Below are positions 34,258 through 46,324 of a stretch of 64,000 bases of DNA, in pieces (positions within the stretch are counted from its first letter, which is position 1; the number at the start of each line of letters is the position of its first letter). Origin of the DNA: Rhodocollybia butyracea. Lineage: Eukaryota > Basidiomycota > Agaricomycetes > Agaricales > Omphalotaceae. The notes beneath the pieces are model-generated. The model made no database searches. It worked only from the letters and a program-made list of their open reading frames with translations, and had not been told where the DNA came from. The translations under genes and the position numbers were made by a program. Location: the NCBI GenBank assembly GCA_015501585.1, contig JADNRY010000012.1, forward strand, positions 558,001 through 622,000. Reading direction: 5' to 3'.

Positions 34258-35458
34258 CTACAATCGATGAAACACTCGCTCGATAAAGATGTACATCATT
34301 TCCATCTTGCATTCTGGAGTTTCATCGAAAGAGTGGTCAAGCCCTGGAAACTCTTCGTACTCATAGTCAACATTAACTCCAATTTCCCTCAGCTTCTCTA
34401 AATTATCCACGACAACACGAGACTGCGAGACAGGGACTACTCTGTCGTTATCACCGTGTACTATGTATGTGGGCGGCACAGGTGATAATTTGTTTTCCTG
34501 AGGAAGCGCTTCCAGGAATCGCGCAACAGAGAAGGCAGTAGGGGGAACATTGGTTCCAGACAGGAGAAGATTCTCCAGAAGAGCCCTTACAAATAGTCAA
34601 TAACGCTGAAAAAAATCAAGGTGAACTGCACTCCTACTCTTGCACCATATAGTCATAGAATGTAGATCGTGGGCTGTCCAGTGGAACAAATGCTACGTGA
34701 CTTCCTGGGTCCTCTGGATTGAGAAATGGATGGACCTCCTCTTTTGCAATCACTCTATCCAGATATGACACGGGCCTTTGCTTTGTTGACCAAAAAGGGT
34801 CTTCAAGATCAGTAATGGGATATATCGGAACTATGCCTTGCACTTTAGGAGGTTTCGATACTCCTGATTCTTTGAAACCAATCCCATATCCACAGAGGAA
34901 GGAAAGCCACCCTCCGGCAGAGGACCCAGTCAGTATTACACGAGAAGAATCTGCACATTCCTTAGTGGCTGATCTAAAATCTTCGCTGTGAAGAAATTTT
35001 ACAGCATCTGCACAATCGGAGAGGACAGTAGGAAGGCGAAACTGTGGGGCAAGGCGATAGTCCGGGCAAACTAGAGTTATGTTGTGCTCGAAGGGAGCAC
35101 GAAGATGATGTGGAGCGACATCTAGTTCAGCATGAAATCACGGTGCTCGGGGAATCAGAGGGATAGACTAAATCTTTACCTTTTCGGTTACCCTGTACGA
35201 GTTCAGAACGATCTCGTGAGTACAAAACTTGTAATGTTTCAATGACACTCGCCTGCAGTAGTCCCCCTCCGTGCCACCAGCATAAAATCTAACGAGAGGA
35301 AGATTAGCAGAATATCAAGAGAGTAGTAGGCTCAGACCTACCGGTGCCGGGTTTTCTGGTGATGCCGAAGGTGATAAATAAACGTCCATGTACATATCGA
35401 CTCCATCCGCACGTTTAAACAATATTTCGAGAGGTTTGGGGATGATAGAAGAGGTCAT
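34258..35458 (-). CDS. Alpha/beta-hydrolase (hydrolase family 3 type), copy A
   Basis: Starts MTSSIIPKPLEILFKRADGV at 35458. After introns it reads LCWWHGGGLLQ (oxyanion hole), FEHNITLVCPDYRLAPQFRL, VILTGSSAGGWLSFLCGYG (nucleophile Ser), HGDNDRVVPVSQSR (acid) and FPGLDHSFD (catalytic His), ending IERVFHRL. All catalytic parts are present. The substrate is unknown; the family includes esterases, lipases and carbamate or lactone hydrolases. The intron 35252-35193 starts with GC (CTGCAG|gcgagt). No signal peptide is seen. It is a paralogue of copy B 1.2 kb upstream in its own direction, same strand. Some conserved segments are identical at the protein level (for instance VQGIVPIYPITDLEDPFWST). 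Confidence 0.85.
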
Positions 35459-36658
35459 CTTATGTAAATAACCACTCTCCTAGATGATTGTTGAAAGAAA
35501 AGATGAGTCTGAGAGCGTGATAACTTGTGGCAAGGCTGTGAGAAGTCAGAGTCGGGTTTTCCCTTGAGTCGATTTTTCTTCACTCTGGCTTGCGAGACTA
35601 AGTCGGGTTGACTCATTATTTTCACTATGAGAAGGCTTTGAATTTGCCAGTCGTGCCGGCGGTAATTTCATTGAGGAGTTGATTATAACAGTGATAGATA
35701 TGGATTTGACAGGACGAGTTTGGAGTAGACTCGAACCAGTCCCCTGCTAGAGTTGTGATTTTCACGGACACAGCTGATCTCAGTCATCAAAGTGTTCAAA
35801 AGAAACGACTGGCTCGAGTCTAAGTTTGGAGAGAGAGCCTGAGACTGAGCAGGACTGAGCAGACTGAGTATGATATTGTTTTCTGATTCTCTTTTAGACC
35901 TGAAGCAGCTCATTTCTCGCATAAGCGGCAACCCCTTAGAATTTAGAGGGGACTGCTTTAGGCCTAATTCTCTTTTTTTCTCCTTGAAGTCTTTCCAGTG
36001 ATCTTTGTACCCATCACCATTGATGCAATAATTTACCAAGCGGGGGAACACCGGTCATTGTAAACATGCTTGTTTACGAGACATATACGATCCAGGTTAC
36101 AATTCTTAAATCTACCTTTTCGCGTAGCAGATACACCGCTAGATTGTGCGTGTCTACTACAGTCATGCTTACCCGCGGCCAACACTTCTGGTCCTGCTTC
36201 GAGTCGGTCTGGTTCAAGTTTTGAGAATGATGCCCGGGCAGGCCCGCCACATCAGCTTCCATTATGTTTGGCATTCTAATAAATCCTGGATAAGTACCTT
36301 TACATAGTTTTTGTTCTCGTTCGATCATTTTCCGAATCCCCTCGAGCCCTTGTACGAATTCGACTCCGCTCTGACAGTCGCCTCTGTGTTGGACCTCTTC
36401 AAAGATGGCACTAGCACCTACACTGGCTCGTCGGCGTAAGGGCCACAATGCTCGTGGTATGAAACAAAGAAGTGAGCTGGAGCATTGCATAAGAACCTAT
36501 GTAGGTACCTTGGCATACCAAAACGAGGCAATGTTGAGAAAATCAAAAGCCCACAGCAGAATTGCCCTTCCCCATCATCACAATAAACACAGAGGTTGAT
36601 TTTATTAACAGTTACTAATACAGTTTATCTTCCTAGAACCTTGAAACCTCGCCTACAG
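35459..36658. other. Intergenic region between the two hydrolase genes
   Basis: Promoter of copy A plus unknown sequence. Two minus-strand frames stand out: 36051-35683 (122 codons, with INGDGYKDHWKDFKEKKREL) and 36490-36074 (138 codons, with SGVEFVQGLEGIRKMIEREQ). Neither shows a family I recognise, and neither has clear splice partners. They may be remnants of an older gene or mobile element that separated the duplicates. Confidence 0.35.
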
Positions 36659-37856
36659 TCATTTCACTGCACACTTCGTACCAAAGACTCGCTTGATAAA
36701 GACATACATTTTTTCCATCTCGTATTCTGGGGCTTTATCGAAAGAATGGTCAATCCCTGGAAGTTCCTCATACTCATAGTCAATGCTAACTCCTGTTTCC
36801 CTTAGCTCCTTCAAGACTTCCACAACGACACGCGACTGTGAAACAGGAACTAATCTATCGTCGTCACCATGTACTATGTACGCGGGCGGTATAGATGATT
36901 TATCTTCCCAAGGAAGCGCTTTCAGGAATCGTGCAACAGAGAATGCAGTAGCAGGAACACTGGTTCCAGAAAGGAGGAGGGTCTCCAGAAGAGCTCTTAC
37001 GAAGAAATCAATAAAGTTGAAAGTTTAAGCAAGCCACACTTACTCTTGCACCATATAGTGATAGAACATCGCTCGTGGGCTGTCCACTGGAGAGAAGGCT
37101 ACGTGACTGCCTGGGTTATCCGAGTTAAGAAATGGCTGGACTTCCTCTGTCGCAATCACTCTGTCCATGTATGACAAGGGCCTTTGCTTTGTTGACCAAA
37201 AAGGGTCTTCAAGATCAGTAATGGGATAGATCGGAACTATGCCTTGCACTTTAGGAGGTTTCGATACTCCTGATTCTTTGAAACCGATCCTATATCCACA
37301 GAGGAAGGAAAGCCACCCTCCGGCAGAGGACCCAGTTAATATTACACGAGAAGAATCTGCATGTCCTTCAGTGGCTGCTTTAAATTCTTCACTATGAAGA
37401 AATTTCACAGCGTCTGCGCAATCGGAAAGGATAGTAGGAAGGCGGAACTGTGGGGCAAGGCGATAATCCGGGGAAACTAGGGTAAAGTTGTGCTCGGAGG
37501 GACCACGAAGATGATGTGGGGCGACAGCTGGTGTAGTACTTATAAGGATTCAATCCTCTGGAATAAACTGAACCTTTACCTTTTCTGGTACCCTATACGA
37601 ATTTAAAAACTCCTGAATACAAAACTTGTGATGTTTCAGTGACACTTGCCTGCAGTAGTCCTCCACCATGCCACCAGCATAAAATCTATTGAAAGAATGG
37701 TTAGCAAAACATCAAAGGAAAAGAGCAGCTTAGGTTTACCGGTGCTGGGTTCTCCGGTGATGCCGAAGGTGATAAATAAACGTCCATGTACATATCGATT
37801 CCATCTGCACGTTTAAATAAGATTTCGAGAGGTTTTGGGACGATAGGAGAGGTCAT
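36659..37856 (-). CDS. Alpha/beta-hydrolase (hydrolase family 3 type), copy B
   Basis: Same plan as copy A: start at 37856 (MTSPIVPKPLEILFKRADGI), HGGG oxyanion loop, FKAATEGHADSSRVILTGSS with AGGWLSFLCGYRIGFKESG, acid in HGDDDRLVPVSQSR, His in LPGIDHSFD. Its end is longer than in copy A (YVFIKRVFGTKCAVK). It keeps the same GC-AG intron (37649-37593, CTGCAG|gcaagt). The catalytic triad is complete, so it is probably active. Divergence is higher in the termini and introns than in the core, so both copies seem to be under selection. The substrate is not evident from neighbours. Confidence 0.85.
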
Positions 37857-38611
37857 CGCAAATAATCACTAGATGGGTGTTGAAGGGAAAGATGGGTGCG
37901 ATAAGCAGGACTGTGAGGACTCGGTCAGAATTGGGTTAAATGGTTTGTCGTTGAGAAGAACTTGAATTCGCATGCAAACGATTGGTTGATCATTGAAAGC
38001 ATACGCAAAGATACAAGCATCATCTGCAAGTAGCCTCGATCTAAAATGGCATTGAGTGCACATGATACATATTTCATTGAGCCGAAGGTGAAAAAATGCA
38101 CAACGAGGAAGAGTGATAAAGAAACGAGAGAGTGAGCAAGAGGACCAATAGAGATAAGAATTATGCAGCAAAACAGAAAAGCGACGACAAAAAATGCGGA
38201 AAGTTGTTTACGGTGTCAGTATTAAAGAGAGTTTAAGAAAATGACACGGTCGAGGAAGTAGATATGTGCACAATGAACAAGTGAAAGCTGGGCAAGGAAA
38301 GTCCGCTTAGAGTGACTCCATAACACGTTTCTGTCCGGGATCCTTTATAAATGAGAGTCAAAAGGGCAATAAAACCCTTCACCCCGGAGTGGTCAAGATT
38401 TGCCAACAAAGAGTGATACAACAGCGGGCCCTTGAATGGGCTGCCATCCCCACGGAAGGCAAGTGATCTATAAAATGTTGCGGATTAGAACGTGGTGGAC
38501 TATCCAATTGTGATAATTACCTTGATGTTTTCATTCTTCCCCACTCCTACGTAGTTCGTACCACTGAAAAATCCAATAACCTCACTCATATAACCATTCC
38601 ATTCAACAGCT
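37857..38611. other. Intergenic region, no gene seen
   Basis: About 755 bp: promoter of hydrolase copy B and the 3' flank of the Tem1-like gene. Short frames only. Confidence 0.55.
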
Positions 38612-39491
38612 CTAAACATCCACATAGATCAGCACCGGTTCTCCGACGCCTTCAATCTCTGGAATGACGCATTTGAGATCAAAGGCTTTGGCAAGAACAA
38701 TCTTGAATATCTTTTGGACGTTTATCGATGCTGACGTTGAGCAGAAGATTAACGATGCATGCATAGCTCTTGCGAATCGTTTAGCCTATATATCGTCAGG
38801 CGTAAGCTTGGGTGGACGCAGAAGACGCACAAACCTGTTTGGTGATTTCTTCCTGCTCGTCGCGAGGAAACGTAGCAAACTGGTCAAATTTTGTACCTAT
38901 GAGGAACGGTATGGCGGTCTTAAATTGAGAGTTAACGCTGACTATTTCCCAAGTCGATTTCTTTCGTACCTTATTGAACCCCCGGGCTTGTCGATACCAC
39001 TCCTTGACGGAATTCAGCGTTGATTTCCGCGAAAGGTCAAACATGAACAGGATGGCCACGGCATCATTACAGACTAAAGGTAGCATATTGACAAATTCCC
39101 TCTGTCCGCCAAGATCCCATATTGAAAATGTAATCGTTGTCCGTCGTACGGAGATGGTCTTTTCCATAAAGTTGACGCCTAATATACGTTTAGTTCAATG
39201 ACAACCAGGTTCATTCCAAGACTCACCCAGCGTCTGGATATAATCTTCATCGAAACTGCCCTCGACATATTTGACCATAAGACTCGTCTTCCCGATCTGC
39301 GAGTCTCCGACCATGCCAACCTTGATAACAACGCTGTAAACAGCTTAAGCTAATTGCGAAGCATAAATGATAGCAGAAAGTCACCTGTTCTTCTCGTCGT
39401 TATTTTCGAGATGCGGATGCAAGTTTGGACCACTGCCACTTCCTGATGCGGCGGGCGTTGTTGACATGGACGATGAGGCTGAATGCGACAT
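38612..39491 (-). CDS. Ras-like GTPase of the Tem1/Spg1 type (septation/mitotic exit)
   Basis: Five exons (39491-39385, 39333-39227, 39178-38970, 38918-38835, 38785-38612) encode 226 residues. Tem1/Spg1 at the spindle pole body starts the septation initiation or mitotic exit network. A Ser-rich N-terminus precedes the GTPase core: [21 protein letters not shown] P loop ([20 protein letters not shown]), [11 protein letters not shown] (switch I), [20 protein letters not shown] (G3, the WDLGG form typical of this subfamily), [10 protein letters not shown] (G4) and [20 protein letters not shown] (G5). There is no C-terminal CAAX box, as usual for Tem1/Spg1. Confidence 0.93.
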
Positions 39492-39925
39492 GATCTTGTA
39501 ATCGGTATCAGACGAATACAATGGGTATATCCAGAACAGCTAGTGTCAGAGCTGCAGACAGTACAGTGAAGAGATGTCGGGCTGTACGATGCTTGAGAAA
39601 GGAAAAGGAGAAAAAAGAGAAGGAATAAATGAATGACGCGTCCTGAGGTTCGCAGATGAATGAACGGCTTATCGTTCCCTAAACCTTGGAGGAGGTCAGA
39701 GAATGAACGTTGCCGTCGTCGTACGGGAGCTGCAGAAAAGACAAGATTTCGTAAAAACGTTCTAAACACTTCACACGCGAGCGCTTATGCATTTATGGCT
39801 TAGGGTGACCCTACCGATACGCTTTTCTCTCTTTTCGTATTTCGGAGAAGAATACATTTTTATTTGAACGAAAACTAATCGTACACTGATATAACACTTC
39901 GTTTGCATTACTAGCTATACCACGC

Positions 39926-42125
39926 TTAGAGCAAGCCTGCGTCTGCCGCCCGCTGCCTAAGACCGATCTCGGTTCGGACTGAATACAAAAGGATCAGAGT
40001 CGGCTTCGTGTTCGTTGGAAAGACTCACATTTGACAGCTTCAGCTGCAGGCTTGCATTGCAAGGGCTTCACAGTGGGAGATCCAACGGCCTTGGCAATTC
40101 TGTCCGACAAACTTTGGTTGACAGCAGCCCAGACAGACACTACTCACATATCAGTAAACAAACCTAGAATCCACATGAAACAACGTACATTGCCTAGCGC
40201 GGACCTCTGCGCTCTTAACATTTCCAAAGTGTCCCGCGACGTTTTGGACGTAGGCTTCACGTTGCTGGTCATTCCATACATATAACCACAAGGCTCGTGG
40301 CTGCTCAAAATCGACTGTAATATGTCAGTACGCTTTTCCTGTAATGGGCACTCATAAAACTCACGCTCGGTGATTTCACTCAGGTCTCTGAAAGCCGCAC
40401 CAATGAAGTTTTCGTGCCTCAAGTCCCTCGAGTAGTCACGCGCGCTGCCCTCAAGAGTGCCTTTAGCACCCTTGTAGGAAAGGGGAACAATCGAGCTCTG
40501 GTAGTTGGGGCGAGAACCTTGAGAAATGTAGGTGGCCGGACCATCACGCTGGAAGTTGGCAACTGGCGCAACAGGTTGGTTGACCGGAAGTTGTTGGTAG
40601 TTTACGCCTAGACGGTGCCTAACCGAGAGCATTAGTACTCGAGTTTCTTACCAGTTGGCAAGCTTGGTCTTACCTGTGAGTGTCGGGGTATGAGAACAGA
40701 CGCGATTGGAGGACCGGGTCTGCCGTAGGCTCGATATAAGGAACAGAATGCTGTATGAAACAGTCAGAAACGAAATTTTCGAGCCAAAAAAAACCAGGTT
40801 ACTCACTGACGGTGAGAACGCAGCCTGAACGAGTGAACATTTATAAGTACGTCTGAGAAGGATCAAAAGCGGAAACCCTTGCCTGTTCAATCTCAGCAAA
40901 GTAGTTTTGAGGGTTCTCGTTGAGCACGAGCTTTCCAACGGGGCGCAGAGGGAACTCCGCGTGTGGCCAAACTTTCGTTAAATCGAGGATGTTGTAACGG
41001 AATTTTTCGGCTTGCTCAGGAGTCATAGTTTGCTATTGCGGCGGTCAGTTTACTATTTAGGTCTATGCGTGATGATAAGGTCCAAGCTTACGACGTAGAC
41101 AGTCCAGGTAGGGTATTGGCCTTTCTCAATAGCTTCAAACATGGCTTGGATACCATAGTCAGGGTTTGAGCCTGAAAGTTCGCCTGCCTGGGCGTTGTTG
41201 AGGGTCTGCGCGAGAACATTTAGAAATGTTATTGACACATTTCATGAGGTGACTTACCTTGAAACCTCCATCAACTCTGCAATGCACTTGGGTGTATACA
41301 AAGGATCCATCTGCCTTGCACCATTTGTAAGTATGGCCGGAATAACCGTGCATTTGGTGGTAACCGTCCGGAGTTCCACGGTCGGAGAAGAGGATCATCA
41401 TTTGGTGGATAGATTCTGGATTCTGGCCGAGGTAATCCTAAAACAAAAAAGATATCAAGTTTTGTCAACGATTAGTATAAACATTAAACATTAATAATTA
41501 CCCAGAACGCGTCAGCATCCTTCAAGTGTGTTTGAGGATCTCTCTTCTGCGTATGGATAAAGTGTGGGAATTTCGCTGGGTCTCTGATGAAGAAGATGGG
41601 AGTGTTGTTGAAAACCCAATCCCAGTTGCCTTCGTCGGTCCTAAGCTTGATGGCAAAGCCACGGGGGTCACGAGCAGTGTCCGCAGAACCTGCCTCGCCT
41701 CCCACTGTGGAAAATCGAGCGGTGGCTTTAACCTTCTTGCCGACCGACTTGAGAAGAGGGTTATCGGTAAGGTCGCTCATATCATGAGTAACTTCGAAGT
41801 ATCCATGGGCACCAGCAGCTTTGGCGTGAACCTTTGAGCGCCATGATCAGCGCGAATCGCGTAGTGGTACGATTATAGAAGATACTTACAACACGCTCTG
41901 GAATACGCTCACGGTCGAAGTGGGCAAGCAGGTCAATGTGATGGAAATCTTTGGGCAAGATCCCAAGTCAGATAAGCTTCCAGATACTCGCGGATACTCA
42001 CCTTGAAGCAGAAGGGGTCCGACGAGACCAACTCTCTGAGCAGCATAAGGCTCATTAACAGGCAAGCCACTAGATGTAGTGTACGTTGCGCCGTCTTTCG
42101 AGTTGGTAACTTGAGCGGAAGGCAT
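39926..42125 (-). CDS. Catalase (monofunctional haem, small-subunit clade)
   Basis: Starts [20 protein letters not shown] at 42125. It breaks down hydrogen peroxide. Seen in order: the catalytic His region [37 protein letters not shown]; the distal Asn in [38 protein letters not shown]; and the haem Tyr in [20 protein letters not shown]. The C-terminus, after two late introns, includes [20 protein letters not shown] and ends RAADAGLL. No SKL-type peroxisome signal, so it is probably cytosolic or uses another route. About ten introns. Length near 510-520 residues, normal for the small-subunit type. Confidence 0.94.
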
Positions 42126-42634
42126 TTTCTTGGTGATGATCGATGAAAGAAAGATAGAAGTGAGACCTTTGGGCCTCATTTATAAGTACGGCTAGCGTCA
42201 GGTGATGTGGGGAAGTGCTTACTGATATCACGGCTTCAATTGGCTCCCAGTACATTCCCGCACCCTCCCAGTGCTTCAAAGTAGGTGGTGATGTATTCAA
42301 TGATTCATGCCATGGACTCAGCTGGAGCAACACGCGATTCGAATCGCTAAAGAAACCCGGACTCACATACGGAAAAACGCGACAAGAAGCCTTAACGCGT
42401 TCGAAATTCTGGACAGTTCAGATGACCACGAGAATGAATGTAGCGGTAGAAGCATCAAATGGTTTTCTGGACTCTAATCAGTGCGGACCCAGACTCTAAC
42501 GTTTAACCCCGGTCCTGGGCACATGAAAAAACGAGAACGATCTACGTTACCAAGAGTTCAGTCTCCCGGTCAAGGAATAGTCTACCCCGCGCCGAGCCTA
42601 GATGGGCTACTCACGCTTTTTGTTCCTTCAGCTC

Positions 42635-43141
42635 TCAAGTAATTCGGTACCGGTGATCCCCAGATTCTGATTGGTTGATGAAGATATCATCGTCGTTCAG
42701 GATCCTACATACTTGCCGGTCTATACAGTGAATCTCGGAATAAGCGTAGACGAGCGCAAGTGTGTCTATACTTGCTCTTAGATCTGACAATGATTCGAAA
42801 AAAATCTTCGGGCTTAGCTTTGAGTGGGTCACAATTGATTGCGACGGTTTTACTGCAAACTTCGGCGTATCGTTCATCTACCAATTAGGGCCATAAGTAT
42901 ACACGATACAAGATCGCCTCTCGATTCGGTTGTCTTAAATGAATCAATATCCATAGGATCAAGCTGTCTGCTGCGAAAGTTCTGCTGTCGGGTGTCTAGT
43001 TACTCTACAGTGCTCTACGTAAGGCCTTTCGCGAAATTCTGGATCACTAGCCTTACCTGTTTTCTCGTCAAATGCTTCGCAGACCGACGGCTTGGGCCTG
43101 ACAAACATATCAGACGGGATGACTGGTAAACGGAGTCCCAT
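42635..43141 (-). other. Possible small spliced gene or two overlapping short frames
   Basis: Minus strand: ATG at 43141, exon to 43057, intron 43056-42996 (gtaagg...aactag, 61 nt), then a frame to a TGA at 42874. This makes a 68-residue product containing MGLRLPVIPSDMFVRPKPSV and PMDIDSFKTTESRGD. That stop overlaps the ATG of a second open frame of 80 codons (42877-42635; FFESLSDLRASIDTLALVYA). Both look more protein-like than random frames, but I found no in-frame splice joining them and recognise no family. It may be a short gene with one more intron or a frameshift. Confidence 0.3.
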
Positions 43142-43625
43142 TTCCCAACTTGGGCGCTTTGTTGAGCCGAGACTCGATTTAGCTAGTCTATCATCCTCAT
43201 GAATCGCAAACGTCAGGACTATAAGCCTCCTCTTTTTCTTACGATAAATTCAGATCCGTCTCTCCGTCGACACCATCTTATACATCTGCGCGGTTCTCAT
43301 GTCCATCGCCTCTTGCAACGAAGCCTTGGTCCCGTGTTCATACAATACGAACGTTTCTGGCAGTGTTAACGTGTTTATTCTGGTGAGTAAGCCTGTTTTT
43401 GCTTTCGCGCTTTGGCGCCTCAAATGCAGATTTGAATGAAAGGTGTTGAACTACGTCCGCATTGCTCTAATCTTCGGTTTTTTTCAAGGACCGACGACCC
43501 ACGAATAGCTTCGAATATGAGGATCGAGTAGTGGGCGCCTTTAATGAGCATATAAGGGGTACCATCATCGATAACGAGTACCAAACCCCATGGCGGCATA
43601 CTTATAGGAAGTCTTATTAGGCATA

Positions 43626-45812
43626 ATAGCCTCCAACTCTAGCAACCTCACTGAAATTCCAACCACTGTGCCAGAATCTGCTAGCAATCTAGCTATTTCA
43701 GCTCCGATTCCTACAGATATATCTGGAATAATTACTCTGCTTTTCTCGCTTTCAGCGCTGAGGGATTGGCTAAAGCTCATCGTTATTGGAGGATTTTTTG
43801 AAACCTGCAGGCGAATCGTTTTGGGCGGATACTCCAAAATGATTTCCGCGTTTTGATACTTTGAGGAGGAAGACGCAAGCTACAGTATGTTTTGTTCGTC
43901 GCCACATTTTCAAACCTTGATTTTTTTTAGATTGGCTGATGGTCTGTCTGGCTTTCAAAACAACCCTCTTGGAGTGAGTATGGTATTAATATTTTGTTTG
44001 TGTTTGCTGATATATGGCATGTCATGTAGAAAAGTCGCGCGACGTCCACATCAGTACTAATACTTATGGTGCCGAGAGCAGTTCTATCACCTTGGATGGG
44101 GAAGACAACCACAGCTCCCTTTTCAAGTCATTCCGCAAACTATCGTATCTTCCGTCACTATCAGTAAAATACTCCCTCTGGTACAAAGGTCGCTACTTGA
44201 CTGTTACCAGAATTCAGCAACAGACTGGACGGTCAGAAAGAATGTACTCTTCATATCAGGTAAGGGTTTTCCTATTGCCAAAGTACAAGCTGTAGCTTTA
44301 TATACCAGTATTCTGACACGAGACCGTAACATCCTCGTGCAACTCCTTCAACAAGCAAGAACCAACTACATTGCCGCTCAAGAGCATCATATGTGTGTGT
44401 TTGCCGTATAATTCCACAACTATCACAGGAGTTCACTGATCTCATCCCGGATCTAGCAGTGAGGATATCTTTGGCGCACCACAACCACCACACTGATCTT
44501 ATTTCTAGTGTTTAATGGCTGGAAGCACGTCGCCTCGAGGGCCAAACGTAGTATCACCTCCATAATTTTGGATCCCGGGGTGAAGGAGATGCTGTTGAAG
44601 GACGCTCGTGTCTTTCTGGTAAGTAAATCATGGTATTCTGAACGTGGCATCCCATTTCGTCGTGGATATCTCTTGGTAAGTCCGCCGGCTGTCTTGAATT
44701 ACAAGTTTCTGGGCTCACAAATATACAGTGGGGTGCTCCAGGTTCCGGTAAATCTTCTCTTATCCATGCAATTGCTGGCGAACTGGGACTCGGCATCTTC
44801 ATAATATCACTCTCGAAAATGGGTCTCGACGACAGTGCACTGAATGACTTGATGAACCAGCTTCCTGAACGTTGCATCGCACTCATGAAAGATATCGATG
44901 CGACGCTCGTGCAAGGTTTAACGCGCGAAAGAACAGATGTTCCCAATCCTATCAAGCCAGGAGGACATCCTGCTTCACCAAAAGCGGGGATGCCAGCTGC
45001 CAATGCGAGCACCAAAATCACGCTCAGTGGCTTACTCAACGCTTTAGATGGTTAGTGCTATGGACTCCATTTTACGGTCAATTATTTTTCGGAGTTTGCG
45101 CCCAGGAAGGTACGAAGTTCTGGTTTTCAGTTAGGCTCAGGGCTGATCTTGATGCTTGTAGGTCGTATCCTGTTTGCCACAACTAATAAGTATTCTTTGC
45201 TGGACCCTGCTCTATGTAGACCAGACCGGATGGATGTCCATATCGAATTTACGCTTGCGAGTAAATATCAGGCGAAGGAGCTTTTCATGAAATTTTTCGG
45301 CCCGGGAAAAGATGAGCCTCTAGAGAAGGAAGACGATGAGAGCGAATCTGGTGACAGTAACGACTCGGGCTACAGTTCTATTCATGATACCAGTCCAACT
45401 CGGACCTTCAGCGATCTGCGGACCCAAGCTCTCATCTGAGATGCTCAAAGAATTGGCGGAAAAGTTTTCAGATGCAATTGAACCACGTCAGGTTTCTATG
45501 GCGGCTTTGCAAGGATACCTGATGATGTACAAGGTACAACCATTGGAAGCGGTAGAACATAGTACTCAGTGGCTCCAGAAAGAGAGGACGGACCGGGAAG
45601 CCCAAGGAAAATGTAAGGTGGAAGAGCAGGCAGATGCTAGAGCGACGAAGGAGCAAGCCACCACTGAGGAATTGGAAAAGGAAATAACACAACGAGTTGA
45701 AAAGGAAGTGCGAGAACGAATGGAACGAGAAAGGTTTGAAAAAGAACTCAGGGAAAAAATTGAGAGGGATATGACTTCAAAGATGGAGAGTTTATTCGCT
45801 GAGAGAGCATAG
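43626..45812 (+). pseudogene. BCS1-like AAA ATPase, decayed
   Basis: Clear family blocks: N-terminal membrane region (LLFSLSALRDWLKLIVIGGF, ETCRRIV), YSLWYKGRYLTVTR, RSITSIILDPGVKEMLLKDA, Walker A WGAPGSGKSSLIHAIAGEL, second-region EGRILFATTNKYSLLDPALC and SMAALQGYLMMYKVQP, then an Arg/Glu coiled tail to 45812. BCS1-like proteins are membrane AAA translocases; the true BCS1 inserts the Rieske protein. Damage: the natural start position reads ATA (43626), TGA at 43854 stands where relatives have Trp, Walker B is MKDIDA instead of EDIDA, and CRPGRMD has become CRPDRMD. Frames also fail to join near 44270-44310 and near 45400-45440. It is probably inactive; a sequence error could explain single sites but not all of them. 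Confidence 0.75.
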
Positions 45813-45836
45813 TGGATTATAATAGATTACTCCAAG

Positions 45837-46171
45837 CTATATGTGTTCTTTTCCAACTGGCAAAACATGAGTATGAGTAGCACTGGGTGCATGTTGCCAC
45901 TCACCTCAGTTTCGAGCTGTCTGCGAACGCGAAACTCTTCATCTGCCTTGATGACCAGATGATTATCGTCTAAATCTTCAATGATGAAGCTCTGTTGTTC
46001 GTTCATAGTGAGCAAGATCTGCTTTACAGCAGCATCGCTATTTCAAGTACAAGTAAACTTGGGAAACCTGGCTATGTTTCCGACTTATTTACCAAGTGAA
46101 AAGCACTCCTGAAGACTAGTTTAAAGCTGTGAAGGATAAAACACTGGAGACGAACCTTTAATTGCCCTCAT
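45837..46171 (-). CDS. TFB5: TFIIH subunit TFB5 (GTF2H5/TTDA)
   Basis: Four tiny exons give 64 residues: MRAIKG / VLFTC / DAAVKQILLTMNEQQSFII continuing EDLDDNHLVIKADEEFRVRR / LEKNTYSLE. The introns are gttcgtc...cttcag, gtaaat...aaatag and gtgagt...gccag. TFB5 is the smallest TFIIH subunit and stabilises the complex for nucleotide excision repair. The MRAIKG start, the I-x-D-LD-x-x-H core and the short length (family about 65-75) fit. The first exon has only 16 nt. It ends 24 bp from the BCS1-like remnant, tail to tail. Confidence 0.88.
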
Positions 46172-46324
46172 GGTACCGGTTAGAGACGCCCTGATGATAA
46201 CTGCCAACTTCGGAAAATTTGTTCATCTCTCGTTCCGCCTTTTTTCCACTGCAAGTTGTAAAACTACCGCGTCCATCGCAAGGTGATACCGTTATATAAT
46301 ATCTGCGCTTGACAACTCACAGCC

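Noticed and set aside
34258..45812. Secondary metabolite cluster around the hydrolases and catalase
   Set aside because: No synthase, P450, transporter or transcription factor is present; neighbours are housekeeping genes.
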